A stretch of 64,000 nt of DNA from Cercis canadensis. Taxonomy: Eukaryota > Streptophyta > Magnoliopsida > Fabales > Fabaceae. Under the pieces are notes generated by a model. The model had not been told where the DNA came from. It searched no databases and worked only from the letters and a program-made list of their open reading frames with translations. The translations under genes were made by a program, and so were the position numbers. The DNA lies in the NCBI GenBank assembly GCA_003255065.1, contig QAOA01000324.1:17409-81408 (forward strand). The letters are read 5' to 3'. Shown here piece by piece: positions 1 through 11,760 of the stretch (position 1 is the first letter of the stretch; the number at the start of each line of letters is the position of its first letter).

Positions 1-63
1 ACAGAATGTATTACTAAAAAGAAATACCAGAGAATGAAAAGTAAGCTATATAGAGACATAGCC

Positions 64-333
64 ATGAAAATATCACCTCATAGTTTTGGAGGTTCAAAAC
101 TCGTTTCAAGTGAAAATAACTGGGAAAAACGCAAGAAAAAAAGCACAAGTTTAATTCATACCAGCAAAGACAATCACCAACAAATGACTTTNAATTAAAA
201 CACAAATGAAAATACCACCTCATAGTTTTGGAGGTTCAAAACTCGTTTCAAGTGAAAATAACTGGGAAAAACGCAAGAAAAAAAGCACAAGTTTAATTCA
301 TACCAGCAAAGACAATCACCAACAAATGACTTT
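64..333. repeat. 142-bp near-identical direct duplication around a single N
   Basis: Bases 64-191 and 206-333 are nearly the same sequence, and the single N at 192 lies between them. This is what an unmerged contig overlap would give, so the second copy may not exist in the genome. No protein family was recognised in it or in the open frame at 391-651. Confidence 0.85.
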
Positions 334-665
334 TGGGCTTTCAAAAATGAATTTTTCAGCAAAGACAAGAAGACAGAAAATCTCGAACAATTGGTGAAGG
401 GTGCACAGAATACCAGCAACCCCCTCAAACGGAGGCGCGACGGTGGACACCTGCGTTGGGTTCACCGTACCAGAGAGAAATCTGAGAAAAGAGCCAGAGT
501 GTTCTTCGACTCAAATTACGAAAATTCATGGAATTTTGAAACTTCTTTGAGGGCAATTTTATCAGAGCAAATCATAAAAGAGCTCCTCGTCAAGCCTTTT
601 TGGGCTTTCGCAGCAGCTTATTTGAGGAAGCATAATTTTTTTTTAACTTAAAACAACTTATACAG

Positions 666-1302
666 GGAGCCAGAGGTGCGGCTCTTTGACTGGAATATAG
701 CAATTTGGAAATAAATTTATTTATTATATTTTTTAATTAATTAATTTAAATATTATATTTTAAAAAAATTAAAAAAAATAAAAGCTTATGTGTGAGACTA
801 TCAAGCGCCGAATGTCAAATGGCGTGTTTCCATTGGACACGCCACTTGGCAGATGACATGTCCGACCTTGTCTCTGTGTTGCAGGTGTATTGCTGCATCT
901 ATTTTAGCAGTTTTACATCACTTCTTTAGTTGGTTTTCTTTATGATGGATCATTAGCTGATACAAAAGGTTGATAGAAACAAGAACCCCACTGAGTACAC
1001 GAACTTGCATTTAAACTGATTGGTGTAACTTTGTAACCATGGACAAGTCAATGAAGGCTTTAAGATGGGTGGAGACAATTCATATTCCATTGGGTTAGGA
1101 CCTGCCGCTTGGTATTCAGCGCATCTGCTAGTCCTCACACTCCAGCTTTTGTTTTGTTTTGTTTTGTTTTTTTTAACTTTTAATTTATTTAAAAGTATAA
1201 TATTTAAGTAAATACGTTAGAAAGTATAATAAATAAGTAAATTTATTTTTGAATTGCTATATTCCGGTCAAAGAGACTCAGAAGTGCTATATATAACCCT
1301 AA
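666..1302. mobile_element. Foldback/long-TIR element, MULE-like, about 640 bp
   Basis: The left arm (about 670-790) and the right arm (about 1,150-1,300) are inverted copies. Both read CTCTTTGACYGGAATATAGC from the outside, followed by AT-rich stretches with TTTAAATATTATA and a poly-A/T block. The interior holds GC-richer hairpin-forming sequence (around 800-870, with GGCGTGT and ACACGCC). No transposase is visible, so it would be non-autonomous. A clear target duplication was not found, so the ends are approximate. The interior resembles that of the element at 27,361-28,043, which suggests one family. Confidence 0.7.
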
Positions 1303-2280
1303 CCAAACATCATTTTATAGTGTATAAGTGCTTCTTCTAGTAGATAAGCTCAAATAAGCTATTAATAGAGCTATCCAAACAGGCCCTAAGCAACTTAAGA
1401 GTGCTTGCCAATACATGACTGTGACAAATATTGGTACACACTTGAAAACAAAAAAGTCAGAAGTGTGGGTTTTGTGTCCTTAGGATTTGTGAGTTTCGTG
1501 TTCGAACTCACAGTCATAGTCAAAATAAAATAAAAAATAAAAACAGTGTGGATTCTGCCACAGTTGGCTAAGATATCTGCACTCCCGTTGGCGTCCTGGT
1601 AGATATAATTTAGTCTCCAATTCTCAGAGAGACCTGCAATTTTCTATCACAGTGCCAAGGGGATGGTTATTTCTTAGACCATTTTTAAGAAGTATTGTGG
1701 ACAGAGAGTCAAATTCAACATCAATTTGAGCAATATTGAGATCTAAAGCAATTGAGAGGCCAATCAGTATCACCATCATTTCAGCTTTGTTGATGGAATC
1801 ATGGTGGAGGAATTTGCTGAACCTTGTGTCCCATTGTCCATTACTGTCTCTGATTACACCTCCTGCACCTATGTGGCCTGGGTTCGGAAAAGCTGGCCCA
1901 CCAACATTTAGCTTATGTCATGCAGCTTGACGTTTGGACCAAGAGATAGCTAGCGAGTGGAGGGGCTTTTTTCTTTTCAAGTGGGGAACTCACTGGCCCT
2001 TGCTAGTGCCACTTTGCTGATTAGCCGAGGGTCAAAAATTCTTTTTTCAAAATTATGTTTGTTTCTATGCAACCAAATAGTACTGCAAGTGTTAGTAAAA
2101 ATTGTGTTCTATGGGGTTGAGAGTTTGCTAATTGCCGAATTTGTGGCATTTTCTTTCATCCAAGAGTGAAAAAGGTGTGTGGTAGGGAAAGGTTGTCCCA
2201 AATGGGTTTAACCAAACGACAGTCACAGAGGATATGAATTGTTGTTTCAGGAAAATTGGAACAAAGAGGACATATGTTAT

Positions 2281-2830
2281 TTGGAGTAATATTACTAGTG
2301 TGAAGGTTATCTTTTGTGGGAAGTGTAAAATATAAAATTATTCTCTTAAATTTTTGGATTGAATCGGTTTTTGACATAATATTATAAACTCTTTGACTAA
2401 TTAATCAAGATATTGAATTTTCTGTCTCAACTTTTTTAGTTAAATTAAAATTTCAGCATAAGATATAAGTGAACCTGTTATTATTAATTATTGGGCTTTT
2501 TTCTAATTACTTAAATTTTTAGGTTGAATTAGTTTTTGGTAAGAAGTACTTGAAGATTGGAGTAATATTACTAGTGTGAAGGTTATCTTTTGTGGGAAGT
2601 GTTAAATATAAAATTATTCTCTTAAATTTTTGGATTGAATCGGTTTTTGACATGATATTATAAACTCTTTGACTAATTAATCAAGATATTGAATTTTCTG
2701 TCTCAACTTTTTTAGTTAAATTGAAATTTCAGCATAAGATATAAGTGAACCTGTTATTATTAATTATTGGGCTTTTTTCTAATTGCTTAAATTTTTAGGT
2801 TGAATTAGTTTTTGGTAAGAAGTACTTGAA
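2281..2830. repeat. 276-bp tandem duplication inside the LINE
   Basis: The unit starting TTGGAGTAATATTACTAG at 2,281 repeats at 2,557 with very few differences. It splits the LINE zinc-binding domain from the upstream linker region. There is no N at the junction, so this one is more likely real than the N-flanked duplications. Confidence 0.9.
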
Positions 2831-3236
2831 GAAAAGATTTCCACAAAAAGAAATTTTCTCTTGTATGAATGTTAAACTTCTAGATCCTGTTGTGAGTATG
2901 AGTGTGGTATGAGCTAGGGCCAACAAGGTAGCTGATTTGATTGTGAAGACTCCACTGGAGGTATAAGGCCAGCAAGGTTTATCAGAGGTAGAGGTAGCAA
3001 GGCAGGTAGGAATAGACATGATCTGGGTAGCAGTGTTTTGCAGTAGGCGGAAGAAGAGGTTGGAAAAATTCCAGTTGCAGTTTGAGTCCAGAAGGGAGAG
3101 AACCTTGAGGTTGAGGTGTAGACGTCTCTCAAAGAATTTGGACCAAGCAAATATGATCGCTTTTGCTACGGCACTTCATACTGAAACGCTGTTTTACATG
3201 CTTTTAATTTTTTTTTTTGTTTTACATCTCTTTTAT

Positions 3237-3342
3237 ATTTTAGTTAAGTTAAAATATAAAAATGCATGTTACGTAATTTTATTTGTTTTAAATTTTTTTG
3301 ATGAAACTTTTAACTTTTAGTTAAGCTAAAATGTAAAAATGC
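3237..3342. repeat. 30-bp direct repeats, 76 bp apart
   Basis: TTTTAGTTAAGYTAAAATRT followed by AAAAATGCAT occurs at 3,237-3,266 and 3,313-3,342. The spacer is T-rich. It interrupts the LINE remnant. Confidence 0.75.
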
Positions 3343-3704
3343 ATCCACTCCCCGTACTGAAGAAAGTCCGCTAAGCCATTTATCTTTCCAAACGTCAAAT
3401 CTGTTTCTAGACTTAACAATCCATTGGGAATGTTTCTCCAGAAAGTTCACATCTTTGTTAATGCTTCTTTTCAAGAAAGAGGGGGCCAAGGTGTTTTTGT
3501 GTACACTATCATAAACAAACATAGTAGTTACAAAAAGAAATGGAGGAGCAGAGAAATAATAAAATTATTTATAAACTAAAAATAAGGCAATAATAAACTT
3601 GTTTTAAGTTGTAACTTCTATGTCGTCGTATAGAAAGAAAAATGACGATGCATATCATTGATCCTTGCATTCATCCAGTGTACATTATATAACAGTGTTC
3701 ATAA

Positions 3705-4002
3705 TTTAATTAATAGGGCAGTAAAGATTCAACTCCTCACCATTTAGTTAAAATGAAAGTTCCATGTTATGTCAAAATTGCAAAAGATGACAGCAACAGA
3801 AGACCTTGATCGTATTTCACTTAAATTTAATTAATAGGGCAGTAAAGATTCAATTCCTCACCATTTAGTTAAAATGAAAGTTCCATGTTATGTCAAAAAA
3901 CAAAATAATTATTTTCTGACTTTAAGCTATCATTAGGTGAAATCCCAAGAATCATTGCAAAAGATGACAGCAACAGAAGACCTTGATCGTATTTCACTTC
4001 CT
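3705..4002. repeat. Imperfect tandem duplication, about 123 bp
   Basis: The block starting TTTAATTAATAGGGCAGTAAAG at about 3,706 recurs at about 3,829. The second copy carries about 55 bp of extra sequence (3,899-3,955) before the shared end, GCAAAAGATGACAGCAACAG. So the first copy could be a deletion derivative of the second. No gene was seen between 3,523 and 4,920; the rest is ordinary AT-rich intergenic DNA. Confidence 0.85.
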
Positions 4003-4921
4003 AACCTACATGAACTAATTAATTACTTGTTATTGGAGGAAAAGTTTTTACAAATAATTTTTCAGTTGATTCTCTCCTAGTTCTTGTCATAATCTCCCAC
4101 TTTTCAAACAACATGATAACGCCAAGAAAATTCTGATTCTCCCATGGCATGATTCTGAAACATTCAAGGGTTTTTTTTTTTATTTATTTAGAAATTTCCA
4201 ATACAACTTACCATCCTTGTAAGTAACACTTCTCTGCTAATTCCTAATTGTGGCCTCGAGTACACAAAACTAATGGCAATTATTAAGAAGTAAAACCTAA
4301 GCATCTATGCACTTTTCAAAAAGGAAGACTAAATTCAATTGTTTCTTTGTCTAATGTCAACCTATTGACGCTCTATTTTACTATTGGAACTTCTAAAGTG
4401 AAGTGTGCACTTCATAGAATAAAATTTACTTGGATAAGTTCACATACTTTATCAAAATCTTAACTGTTAATTTTTTCATCAATAGTTATTTTTTGGCACT
4501 TTACTTTCTATAGTGCACCCATCACATTAAAGGATCATAATTCTCGTTTGTTCTTATGCTGTTATGCATATTAAGCATTATATTGGGTTAACCAAATGCA
4601 AAAGTCCCAAACCATGTTATGGGAGAAGCCAAATTTATGATGTTAAGCTAGTAGAGTTAGTGCGGCTTCAAACATCCACACCTCTGTCATCTTTCATTAA
4701 ACCCATTAAAGAGACAAAAACATGCTAAATTCCCTTCGGTCCAATTTGCCTCAACGATCACTTCTAGGGGGTTTCCTTCTTAACTCTGACAAGTGACAAC
4801 TAAAACCAATTTTCTCAGCAAACACCAAGGCCTCTTTGATATGTCAGCTCTATTGCAAGGTTCACATTATTTGCCTCATAGTACCTTTATTCTTCCCTTG
4901 GCAGTTCCGCCAGAAGTTACC

Positions 4922-4930
4922 TATAAAAAG
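4922..4930 (+). promoter_or_regulatory. TATA box of the FatB-like gene
   Basis: TATAAAAAG lies 124 bp upstream of the chosen start codon, in a pyrimidine-rich promoter region. This would place transcription start near 4,955. The resulting leader contains a TG-type microsatellite (5,013-5,038) running into a GA tract (5,038-5,053) directly before the ATG. Such length-variable tracts in a leader could affect translation, which is inference. Confidence 0.6.
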
Positions 4931-5053
4931 AAATTCATTGCTCGTTTCTCTTTTCCTACCTCTTTCCTCCTTATTAGAAGGGAGAAAAGGACAAGAAAAG
5001 AGAGAGATTATATGTGTCTGTGTGTGTGTGTGCGTGTGAAAGAGAGAGAGAGA

Positions 5054-8000
5054 ATGGCTGCTACTTTTGCATTTCCTGCTTCTGCCTACCTTGTAAGGTG
5101 CTGTTCCATGAGGGAAAACCATGACATGAATAAGCAACAATTGAACAGCAGCATCAAAGTTAATGGGAATTTTAGGTCCCCAATCAAGGTTGATTCACTC
5201 AGCCTCACAGCTGAAGCAGCTAGCACTCTCAGTCAAGCTGGTTCTATTGTTGAAAATGGCCAACGCCAAAATATTCCAACAAAGAAGCAACTCGTTGATC
5301 CTTATCGCCAAGGGGCAATTGTTGAAGGTGGAGTTGGATACAGACAGACTGTGGTTATTAGGTCTTACGAAGTTGGCCCTGATAAAACTGCAACACTTGA
5401 GAGCATCCTCAATCTCTTTCAGGTATGTAAATGGACATGGCCAAGATATAAATTCGAGTTTTACTTATGCTTTTGGATAGAGAAGTTTTCTTAAAAAACA
5501 GTGCTTCAGTTAAAAACAAAGACATTTTATATATTCGGATAAGCTTTTCAAAGCTTTATGAAACACTTTATTAAGCGGAACTTGAAACTTTTGAAGATGC
5601 CTACAAATAAAGCTTGTAAAGTTTCAGCTTTGGCTTGAAAAAGTACTACTTATTTATTTATTTAAATAAAGAGTTTCTCTGTTCAAATACACCATGCACT
5701 AAAAGCAGAAGGGCTTCATTGATGCCATTGGTAGGAACTGTGATTAGAGTCTTACAGAAAGCTATGGGTTAATGATCATATGCAGGAAACAGCACTTAAT
5801 CATGTATGGATGTCTGGATTGCTCAGTGATGGATTTGGGGCTACACATGGAATGATGAGGAACAATCTCATTTGGGTAGTCTCAAGAATGCAAGTTCAAG
5901 TTGATTACTATCCCATCTGGTAAGTTCTATCTACTGTAATTATCACAATAATGACAAGAATGATTGTAAATGTGAATGAGATTTTGTTTCAAGATAGAAC
6001 GAAATCCAGATATTTTCACCCCACTGCAGACAATTCTTACTTAGAAATTAATAGCATTTTCTTGAAGATGCTCCTTGGAATCATCTCTTTTAGCAGCAGA
6101 AAACTACAAATATATTTATTTCTTCTAGGTTCTAATGTGGACACATACTGCCAAATGTGTGTAGAAATTCCATCAAACTGTACAACATTTAATATTTTAA
6201 ATCCACCATGGCCTAATTCTCAAACTCAACTCAAAAAAATAATTAAGAAAATTTTAAATTCAGAATAGACTGTGACTAGCCATAAACTGAGGAAACTTTT
6301 TAGAAAATACAAACTCAATTTCATTAAATGAAGTTTTACTTTCTAATTTTTTCAAAAGTTTAAGCTATTTAGAAAATGGTCAATAATGCTTTTATATCAA
6401 ATATGTCCCTACATGTAAAAGTTTTTCTTGGGGTCAAAGGATAAACAAAATATAAGTTTGTTCATACCTTATGCTGAAACTTAATTCTTTGATATGGTGT
6501 GAGAGCTTCTTCGATCAAATGGTCGAGAGTTTAATCTTTATCATTCTACTTTCTAAATTAAAATTAAATTTTAGTACAAGGTATGAGTGATAATGTTCTT
6601 CTCAAGTCTTTTCCTTATAGCTTAAGCTTTTGGGAGAATTGATTCCTTTAGACCTTCCAAGCCTCATCCTATTATAAGACTAAATGAAAACTGGTAATGC
6701 TCATGATAACTTGTGTGGCAGGGGAGAGGTTGTTGTAATTGACACATGGGTTGGAGCATCAGGGAAGAATGGAATGCGGCGTGACTGGCTGATCAGAAGC
6801 AAAGCCACAGGCGTCGTTTTTGCTCGAGCAACAAGGCATGTCAAGGAAAATTCCCCCTACATTCTTCAAGTTTTCTTCTGTTTTATCCTTTATCTCTTTA
6901 CTGATTTAGACTATTATTTACCAAACAGCACATGGGTAATGATGAACCAAAAAACAAGGGGTCTCTCCAAAATCCCAGAAGAAGTAAAGGATGAAATTTT
7001 TCCTTGGTTTATAGAGAAGCAAGCAATTGAGGAAGATGCACATGAAAAAATTGTCAAGTTGGAAAAGGATGCAAAATACATGAACTCTGACCTCAAGGTA
7101 TAGCCATATTCTTCATTAGCAGCATTACTATTATTTGCTCCTTTCACTCTTCCACAGCTTATAAAAGCACACAATGACTCTTTGCCTTTCTCCCCTTTGC
7201 AGCCCAAGAGAAGTGATTTGGACATGAACCACCATGTTAACAATGTGAAGTATGTAAGATGGATGTTAGAGGTAAATAAATGACTAACAGTAACTTTATA
7301 CTCAATCTTCATTGAGGGACAATTTTGATAAGTTTTTTTGGGCAAGAAAAAGCTTGCTTCTTTTGTAGAGACAAACTTCTGAAAAAGCTAAAATTTTAGG
7401 CTGAATTTCAATAGATTAGCATCTTGTAGGTTCTGAAAAACTCAATAAAAGTTTAATTTATTAACTTTTTCAAAAGTCTCAATCTTTATTTTTCATATTT
7501 ACAATGCATGTAAGAATTTTGAGAAGCTCATTCAAACAAATAAAATTTACATAAGAGGGCTTCCCCCCCACCTTCCCTTTTAATAACATGTTTTTAAGAA
7601 AGTTTTCGTTTTTTTTTTTTTTTTAATCCAAATGCGCATTTAACTTCTAACAAATACTGAAAAAAAAAATTTATCCTTTTCTAGAAGCTAATTTTTTTTT
7701 GACTTCACTAAAAGCACTTTTTTCAACACCTTTTCAACAGGCCCTAGAACCATTTCTAGAGTATCATAATTAACTCTCTGAACAAATATTGTTCTTTCCT
7801 TCTGCAGGCAACCCCAGACCAAGTTTTAGAGAGCCATCAATTATCTGGTATCACACTAGAGTACAGAAGGGAATGTGGAAGCTCAGACACAGTTCAATCA
7901 CTATGTGAACCAGAAGAAGATGAAGTGCTTCATAACATAGTGAAACAAGATTCAAATACAAGCCTGCTGAATGGGTTTGCATCAGAAATTGTCAAGGGAA

Positions 8001-8143
8001 ATGGAGTCTTTGCATGTCTTGAGGAGAGGCCAATGAGGTATACACATCTCCTGCAGGCCAAAGGGGAGAAACAATATCAGGAAATTGTCAGAGGAAGGAC
8101 TACATGGAAGAGGAAGGCCCCTGCAATGCCATTTTCTACTTAG
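5054..8143 (+). CDS. FATB-like: FatB-like acyl-ACP thioesterase, six exons, plastid
   Basis: Hydrolyses acyl-ACP in the plastid stroma, releasing free (typically saturated) fatty acids for export. Exons: 5054-5422, 5786-5919, 6722-6835, 6929-7097, 7203-7271 and 7808-8143. They total 1,191 bases, or 396 residues, within the family range. Family motifs: IRSYEVG (exon 1), QETALNH (exon 2), WVGASGKNGMRRDW (exon 3), TWVMMNQKTR (exon 4), DLDMNHHVNNVKY (exon 5) and LEYRRECG (exon 6). The catalytic-region residues D269, N271, H273, E307 and C308 are present. The first ~60 residues are Ser/Ala/Asn-rich and suit a transit peptide. The upstream in-frame ATG at 4,793 lies before the TATA box and was rejected. 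Two oddities: the hydrophobic segment usual before the FatB core is not seen, and intron 3 has a GC donor (AAG|GCATGT at 6,836). FatB fits better than FatA because of the SGKNGMRRDW and MNQKTRxLSKIP motifs. The specific substrate cannot be read from the sequence. Confidence 0.93.
7330..7750. other. Possible small MITE in FatB intron 5
   Basis: The 536-base intron 5 contains AAAAAGCTTGCTTCTTTTG near its left side and a roughly inverted AGAAGC...AAAAGCACTTTT near the right. This pattern is common in hAT-type MITEs. The termini and target duplication are unclear. Confidence 0.35.
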
Positions 8144-8900
8144 TAATTTATATGAAAGTAACTATGGGGAAGTAACAACCTTATGCTGTGTAAAGTTTAG
8201 CAAGAAACCCTTGCCCAAAACAACATGCTTGAAATGGGAAAGCTCAAAAGAAATCTTTTGAATTTTCTTTTTTCAAAAAGGAAAAATTGCAATTGCGTGG
8301 AAGTTTCAAAATATTATTTTAATTGTGATTATTCATTTCTAATAAATTAAAGTTATTTTGTTGAAAAATCTATAATTATCTATTGGAGTCAGGTAATCTA
8401 GAGAAGTTTGATGTCTAGATGTCATGCTCTCATATAACTTGAAAGAATACTGAAACCTGACACCTCATTACTCACAGAAAATAGCCAATCTAATTTACCC
8501 ATATCAATCCCAAAATCTATTCTTGCAATTTCCATTAAACACAAGCATTGAATTCAACATAAATTCGATGGTGGTTAACTGAATTAAAAGCTCCTTTCAA
8601 AAATTAAAGATTTTGATTTCTTTGATGATAAATACAATTGTTGTCCCCTCTCATAATTTCCCTAAAATTATCATGTTTAATTTGAAGGGATGTACACATA
8701 CAATTTTTCCCTATGAGTTAGCACATCTTTAATATATTGTTACAGCATTTCAAATGTAATATGCCAATCACTGGTATGTCTAGTAGCACTTTCATTGGTC
8801 TTAAAAATTAAGGTGTTTGCTGTCAGGTTTTCTATTTCCACCATGTCTTTGCTTTGTAATATCTCAAGTATATTATAACCTTTGATTATAATGTATTTCA
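8144..8900. other. Intergenic, no gene recognised
   Basis: AT-rich sequence downstream of the thioesterase gene. It must hold the 3' UTR. AATAAA-like signals occur (for example ATTAAA near 8,345) but none is decisive. Confidence 0.5.
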
Positions 8901-8924
8901 AAATACCAACCCCTAACTTTAGGG

Positions 8925-9150
8925 ATCCTCGGTAAATTTCAGAGTCCTTATGTCTCGTTAGGGTTTCTCTCTCGTGTCTGCGTGGGAAGTCTTCTCCTGG
9001 TAGAAGACGATGGTCATGGATGATTCTCTGGAGGTGTTGTGGAACCGACTGCAACTAACAGAGGATGAGTGTGAAGGGGGAGTCGTTGGTGTTGGGAGTG
9101 AAGAACTCGGGGATTCTTCCGGTTTTGCTATTGTGGGGCCATCAAGGATG
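8925..9150 (+). mobile_element. LINE 5' end and ORF1 start, fragment
   Basis: From 9,010 the frame MVMDDSLEVLWNRLQLTEDE resembles the start of plant L1 ORF1 proteins (LW..L.LTE.E). It is preceded by a leader-like stretch with GTTAGGGTTTCTCTCTC. Homology stops near 9,150, where gypsy pol sequence begins, so only the first ~45 residues remain. Confidence 0.55.
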
Positions 9151-10330
9151 AAGTCTGTAACTTGCTGGAAGCGGGTTTCATCGGGGAAGTCACATACATG
9201 ACATGGCTATCAAATGGAGTAGTAGTAAAAAACCAAATGGAAAATGGAGAATGTCCCCAAACTTTCCCAACCTAGACAAAGTTTGCCACAAAGACCCTTA
9301 TCCACTGCCCATCATATATAAACTCATAGACGGTGCGTCTGAATACACAAACTCTTAAGCTTCATGGAGGTTACAACCAAATACAAATATATCTAGAAGA
9401 TGAAGAGAATATGACTTTCATCACCAAAAAAGCAAGTTATTACTATAGGTCATGCCGTTCAAACTAAAGAATGTAGGGACTACCTATCATAGACTCATGA
9501 AGGAGGTCTTTCACAGATAGATAGGCTGCAATGTCGAAGTATATATGGATAATATGCTGGTAAAATTGGAAACAAACAAAACCACTTAACGAACCTAGCT
9601 AGCCGAAACTTTCGCCGAGTTGCACAAGCACAGCATGCGCATGAACTTGACAAAAGGTGCGTTTGGATTTGAAGTAGGAGAGTTACTCAGGTTCCTCCTT
9701 ACACATAGAGGAATTGGAACAAATTTACAGAAATGCGAAGCCATTCGAGCTATGGAGCCCTCGAAATCGGTGAGAAATGTGCAATGACTCACCGGCAGAA
9801 TTGCAACCTTGTCCATATTCATGTCCAAGTCAGCTAACAAATCCCCTCCATTCTTTAAAATTTTAAAGAACGTTGAAAACTTCACATGGACCGAAAAATG
9901 GTAGCAAGCACTACAGGACTTGAAATGCTACCTAGCCACACCCCCAATATTGTCCAAACCACAGCCAGGAGAAAGCTTGTACATTTACTTGGCAGTAAGT
10001 AACCAAGAGGTGAGTTCGGCGCTCGTTAGAGGACAAGACAAGAGCTAGAGGCCGGAAAACTACACTAGCCACGCCCTCTAGGACCCAAGCTGAGATACTA
10101 GAAAATTGAGAAGCTAGCATATGCCCTCGTCTTGGCAGGAGGCCTCCGACCTTACTTTCAGAAACGGATGAATTAATCCATACTGACAAGTGATACAGAA
10201 TCTCGACCTGGCAAGGTCCATACTTGCATGTTCCTTTGAACTGACCAAGTTCGGGCTGCGTTACCAGCCCAGAGGAGCCATAAAAGCCTAGACCTGAGCC
10301 GACTTTGTGGATCTGACGAAGCCAGGAGAA
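9150..10330 (+). mobile_element. Ty3/gypsy pol fragment (fossil)
   Basis: A broken fragment of a Ty3/gypsy polyprotein on the plus strand. Reverse-transcriptase landmarks are seen in order, including KPNGKWRM-like and YPLPII-like stretches near 9,215-9,320 and a YMDNMLVK-like stretch near 9,545. RNase H-like sequence follows to about 10,330. No LTRs, PBS or gag were found next to it. It is heavily decayed, with many breaks, and looks old. The Tat-related lineage is suggested by the motif wording only. Confidence 0.75.
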
Positions 10331-10339
10331 GAGCAACCA

Positions 10340-11420
10340 CAGGGAGACGAAACCCTGAAATCTCCATAAAAATTCTAGTCCATTATTACATCCACATCGT
10401 ACAACAAGAGATCAGAAACTAGTAGCATAAACTACCATAAGAGTCTTGATGCCATTATGAAAACCATACAAAGATGCCTGCATAACTTTCTAAATTCAGT
10501 TTTACGCAGTCTCACTGCTTGTAACAAACAAATATCAACTTAAATATCAGAGTCCTTTTCTCACAAAGAAAGCTGCTTGAGGAATAAGTAAGAAAACATA
10601 CCTCAAAAGAAAAATATGAGTTTTATCCAATCCATACGCATAGAGTGATGATCATTTACACCGGTTATTAGAGTTCTCATACTTATACCCTTAAGTGACT
10701 TCTTGTAAAAGGTGAATTTCATATATCCAACTATTGAAACAAAATTTCTAATGATGTAGATTAAACGCATAAAATTTCATAAAATTTGACAATTAATTCA
10801 TACTCCGTTGGATTATCTTATTTTGATGAATAATAAGATTTTAAAGTATAAGTAAATTCCGTCAATTAGATTAACTACTTAGGAATTTGTTATATACATA
10901 AATTTGGCATGTATGATTAACATCATAGTATCATATGATTTATCAATAAAATTCACCGCTTAGAAAAGTATGTAAATGTTTAAGTTTTATACTCGGTGTA
11001 AGTGGATCTCCACCCATACACACACACAAATTTTAGTAGATTGGGATTCAGTCATATTGCTATTTAACATGATAATTTTATGTTAATTAAATCTTGACAA
11101 TTTATCTAATTAAAAAGATCTCAACGGCATAGATGATGCCATGTCACTATTCCCATAAAAAAAAATTCTCCCTCTTTTCCTCTTTCTCTCCTCCTCACAT
11201 TCATCTTACTCCTTCACCTTCTCCATGGATTTTTCATCTGTTCCGCATTCTTGAGGCAAAGGAAGTTGAACAAGAGCATTAATCGACTATCCAATATAGT
11301 TCTAACACCAAATAACTCTAACACTTGATTATTAATAAAAATCCAAACCCATGTCTGAAAAGTACACCTAAATGACATAGAAAATAAAAGAGGATGACAA
11401 GATTGGACTCACCAATTTCG
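10340..11420. other. Intergenic, no gene recognised
   Basis: AT-rich non-coding sequence. The only structure seen is a short pyrimidine-rich stretch near 11,165-11,220. Confidence 0.5.
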
Positions 11421-11424
11421 CGCA

Positions 11425-11760
11425 GATTAAGGCTCAGTCACCACTGGCTCTCTGATAAACATAGGTGTGCCCACCACTTACCACAGTAGTGCCTGTCAAA
11501 GTGATTGGTCATAAAGGTGCCAGCTCTACACTTAGCATCGGGGCACTCCTTCCTCAATCTCTGGACCTTGCCAGAATCATCGACCTTGTAGAACTTTAGA
11601 ACAGCGAGCTTTACCTTCTTCTTATGCTGGATCTTCTTGGGCTTTGTGTAAGTCTTCTTCTTACGTTTTTTAGCACCACCATGAAGCCCAAGAACAAGGT
11701 GGAGGGTAGAGTCCTTCTGGGAAAGGAACGGTGGAGGGTAGAGTCCTTCTGGGAAAGGAG
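11425..11760 (-). pseudogene. RPS27A-like: Ubiquitin-40S ribosomal protein S27a retrocopy
   Basis: Minus-strand sequence matches the end of ubiquitin ([14 protein letters not shown], normally ESTLHLVLRLRGG), then the S27a extension ([40 protein letters not shown] and FDRHYCGK). The zinc-finger cysteines are present up to the last CGK. One extra base there shifts the frame; in the shifted frame the natural end, [12 protein letters not shown], and a stop follow. Most of the ubiquitin moiety is missing, and a ~31-bp unit is tandemly duplicated at its 5' side (about 11,700-11,760). The segment has no introns, so a processed retrocopy is likely. S27a genes are often intronless, however, and no poly-A tail is visible, so a truncated DNA duplicate is the alternative. 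Not expected to be functional. Confidence 0.9.

Larger units (their letters stand above)
1545..3522 (-). mobile_element. LINE (L1-type) ORF2 3' part, degenerate
   Basis: Read on the minus strand this is the C-terminal half of a plant L1 ORF2. At 3,522-3,340 is a stretch with the WKDKWLSGL motif. At 3,150-2,830 there is linker sequence including DKPCWPYTSSGVFTIKSA. At 2,400-2,156 is the zinc-binding reverse-transcriptase domain (LPTKDNL, then CPLC...HILCDC). At 1,960-1,560 is an RNase H-like domain (GAGGVIRDSNGQW). The frames are interrupted by stops, by a 276-bp tandem duplication (2,281-2,830) and by AT-rich inserted sequence near 3,150-3,340, so it is dead. No poly-A tail or target duplication was identified. 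The family is clear from the motif order; the exact ends are not. Confidence 0.8.

Noticed and set aside
1455-1530. Box B-like GTTCGAACTCAC, possible tRNA gene or SINE
   Set aside because: No convincing box A, cloverleaf or target duplication was found.
4793-5053. Upstream in-frame extension of the thioesterase reading frame
   Set aside because: It includes the TATA box and the TG/GA microsatellites, and its translation has no family similarity.
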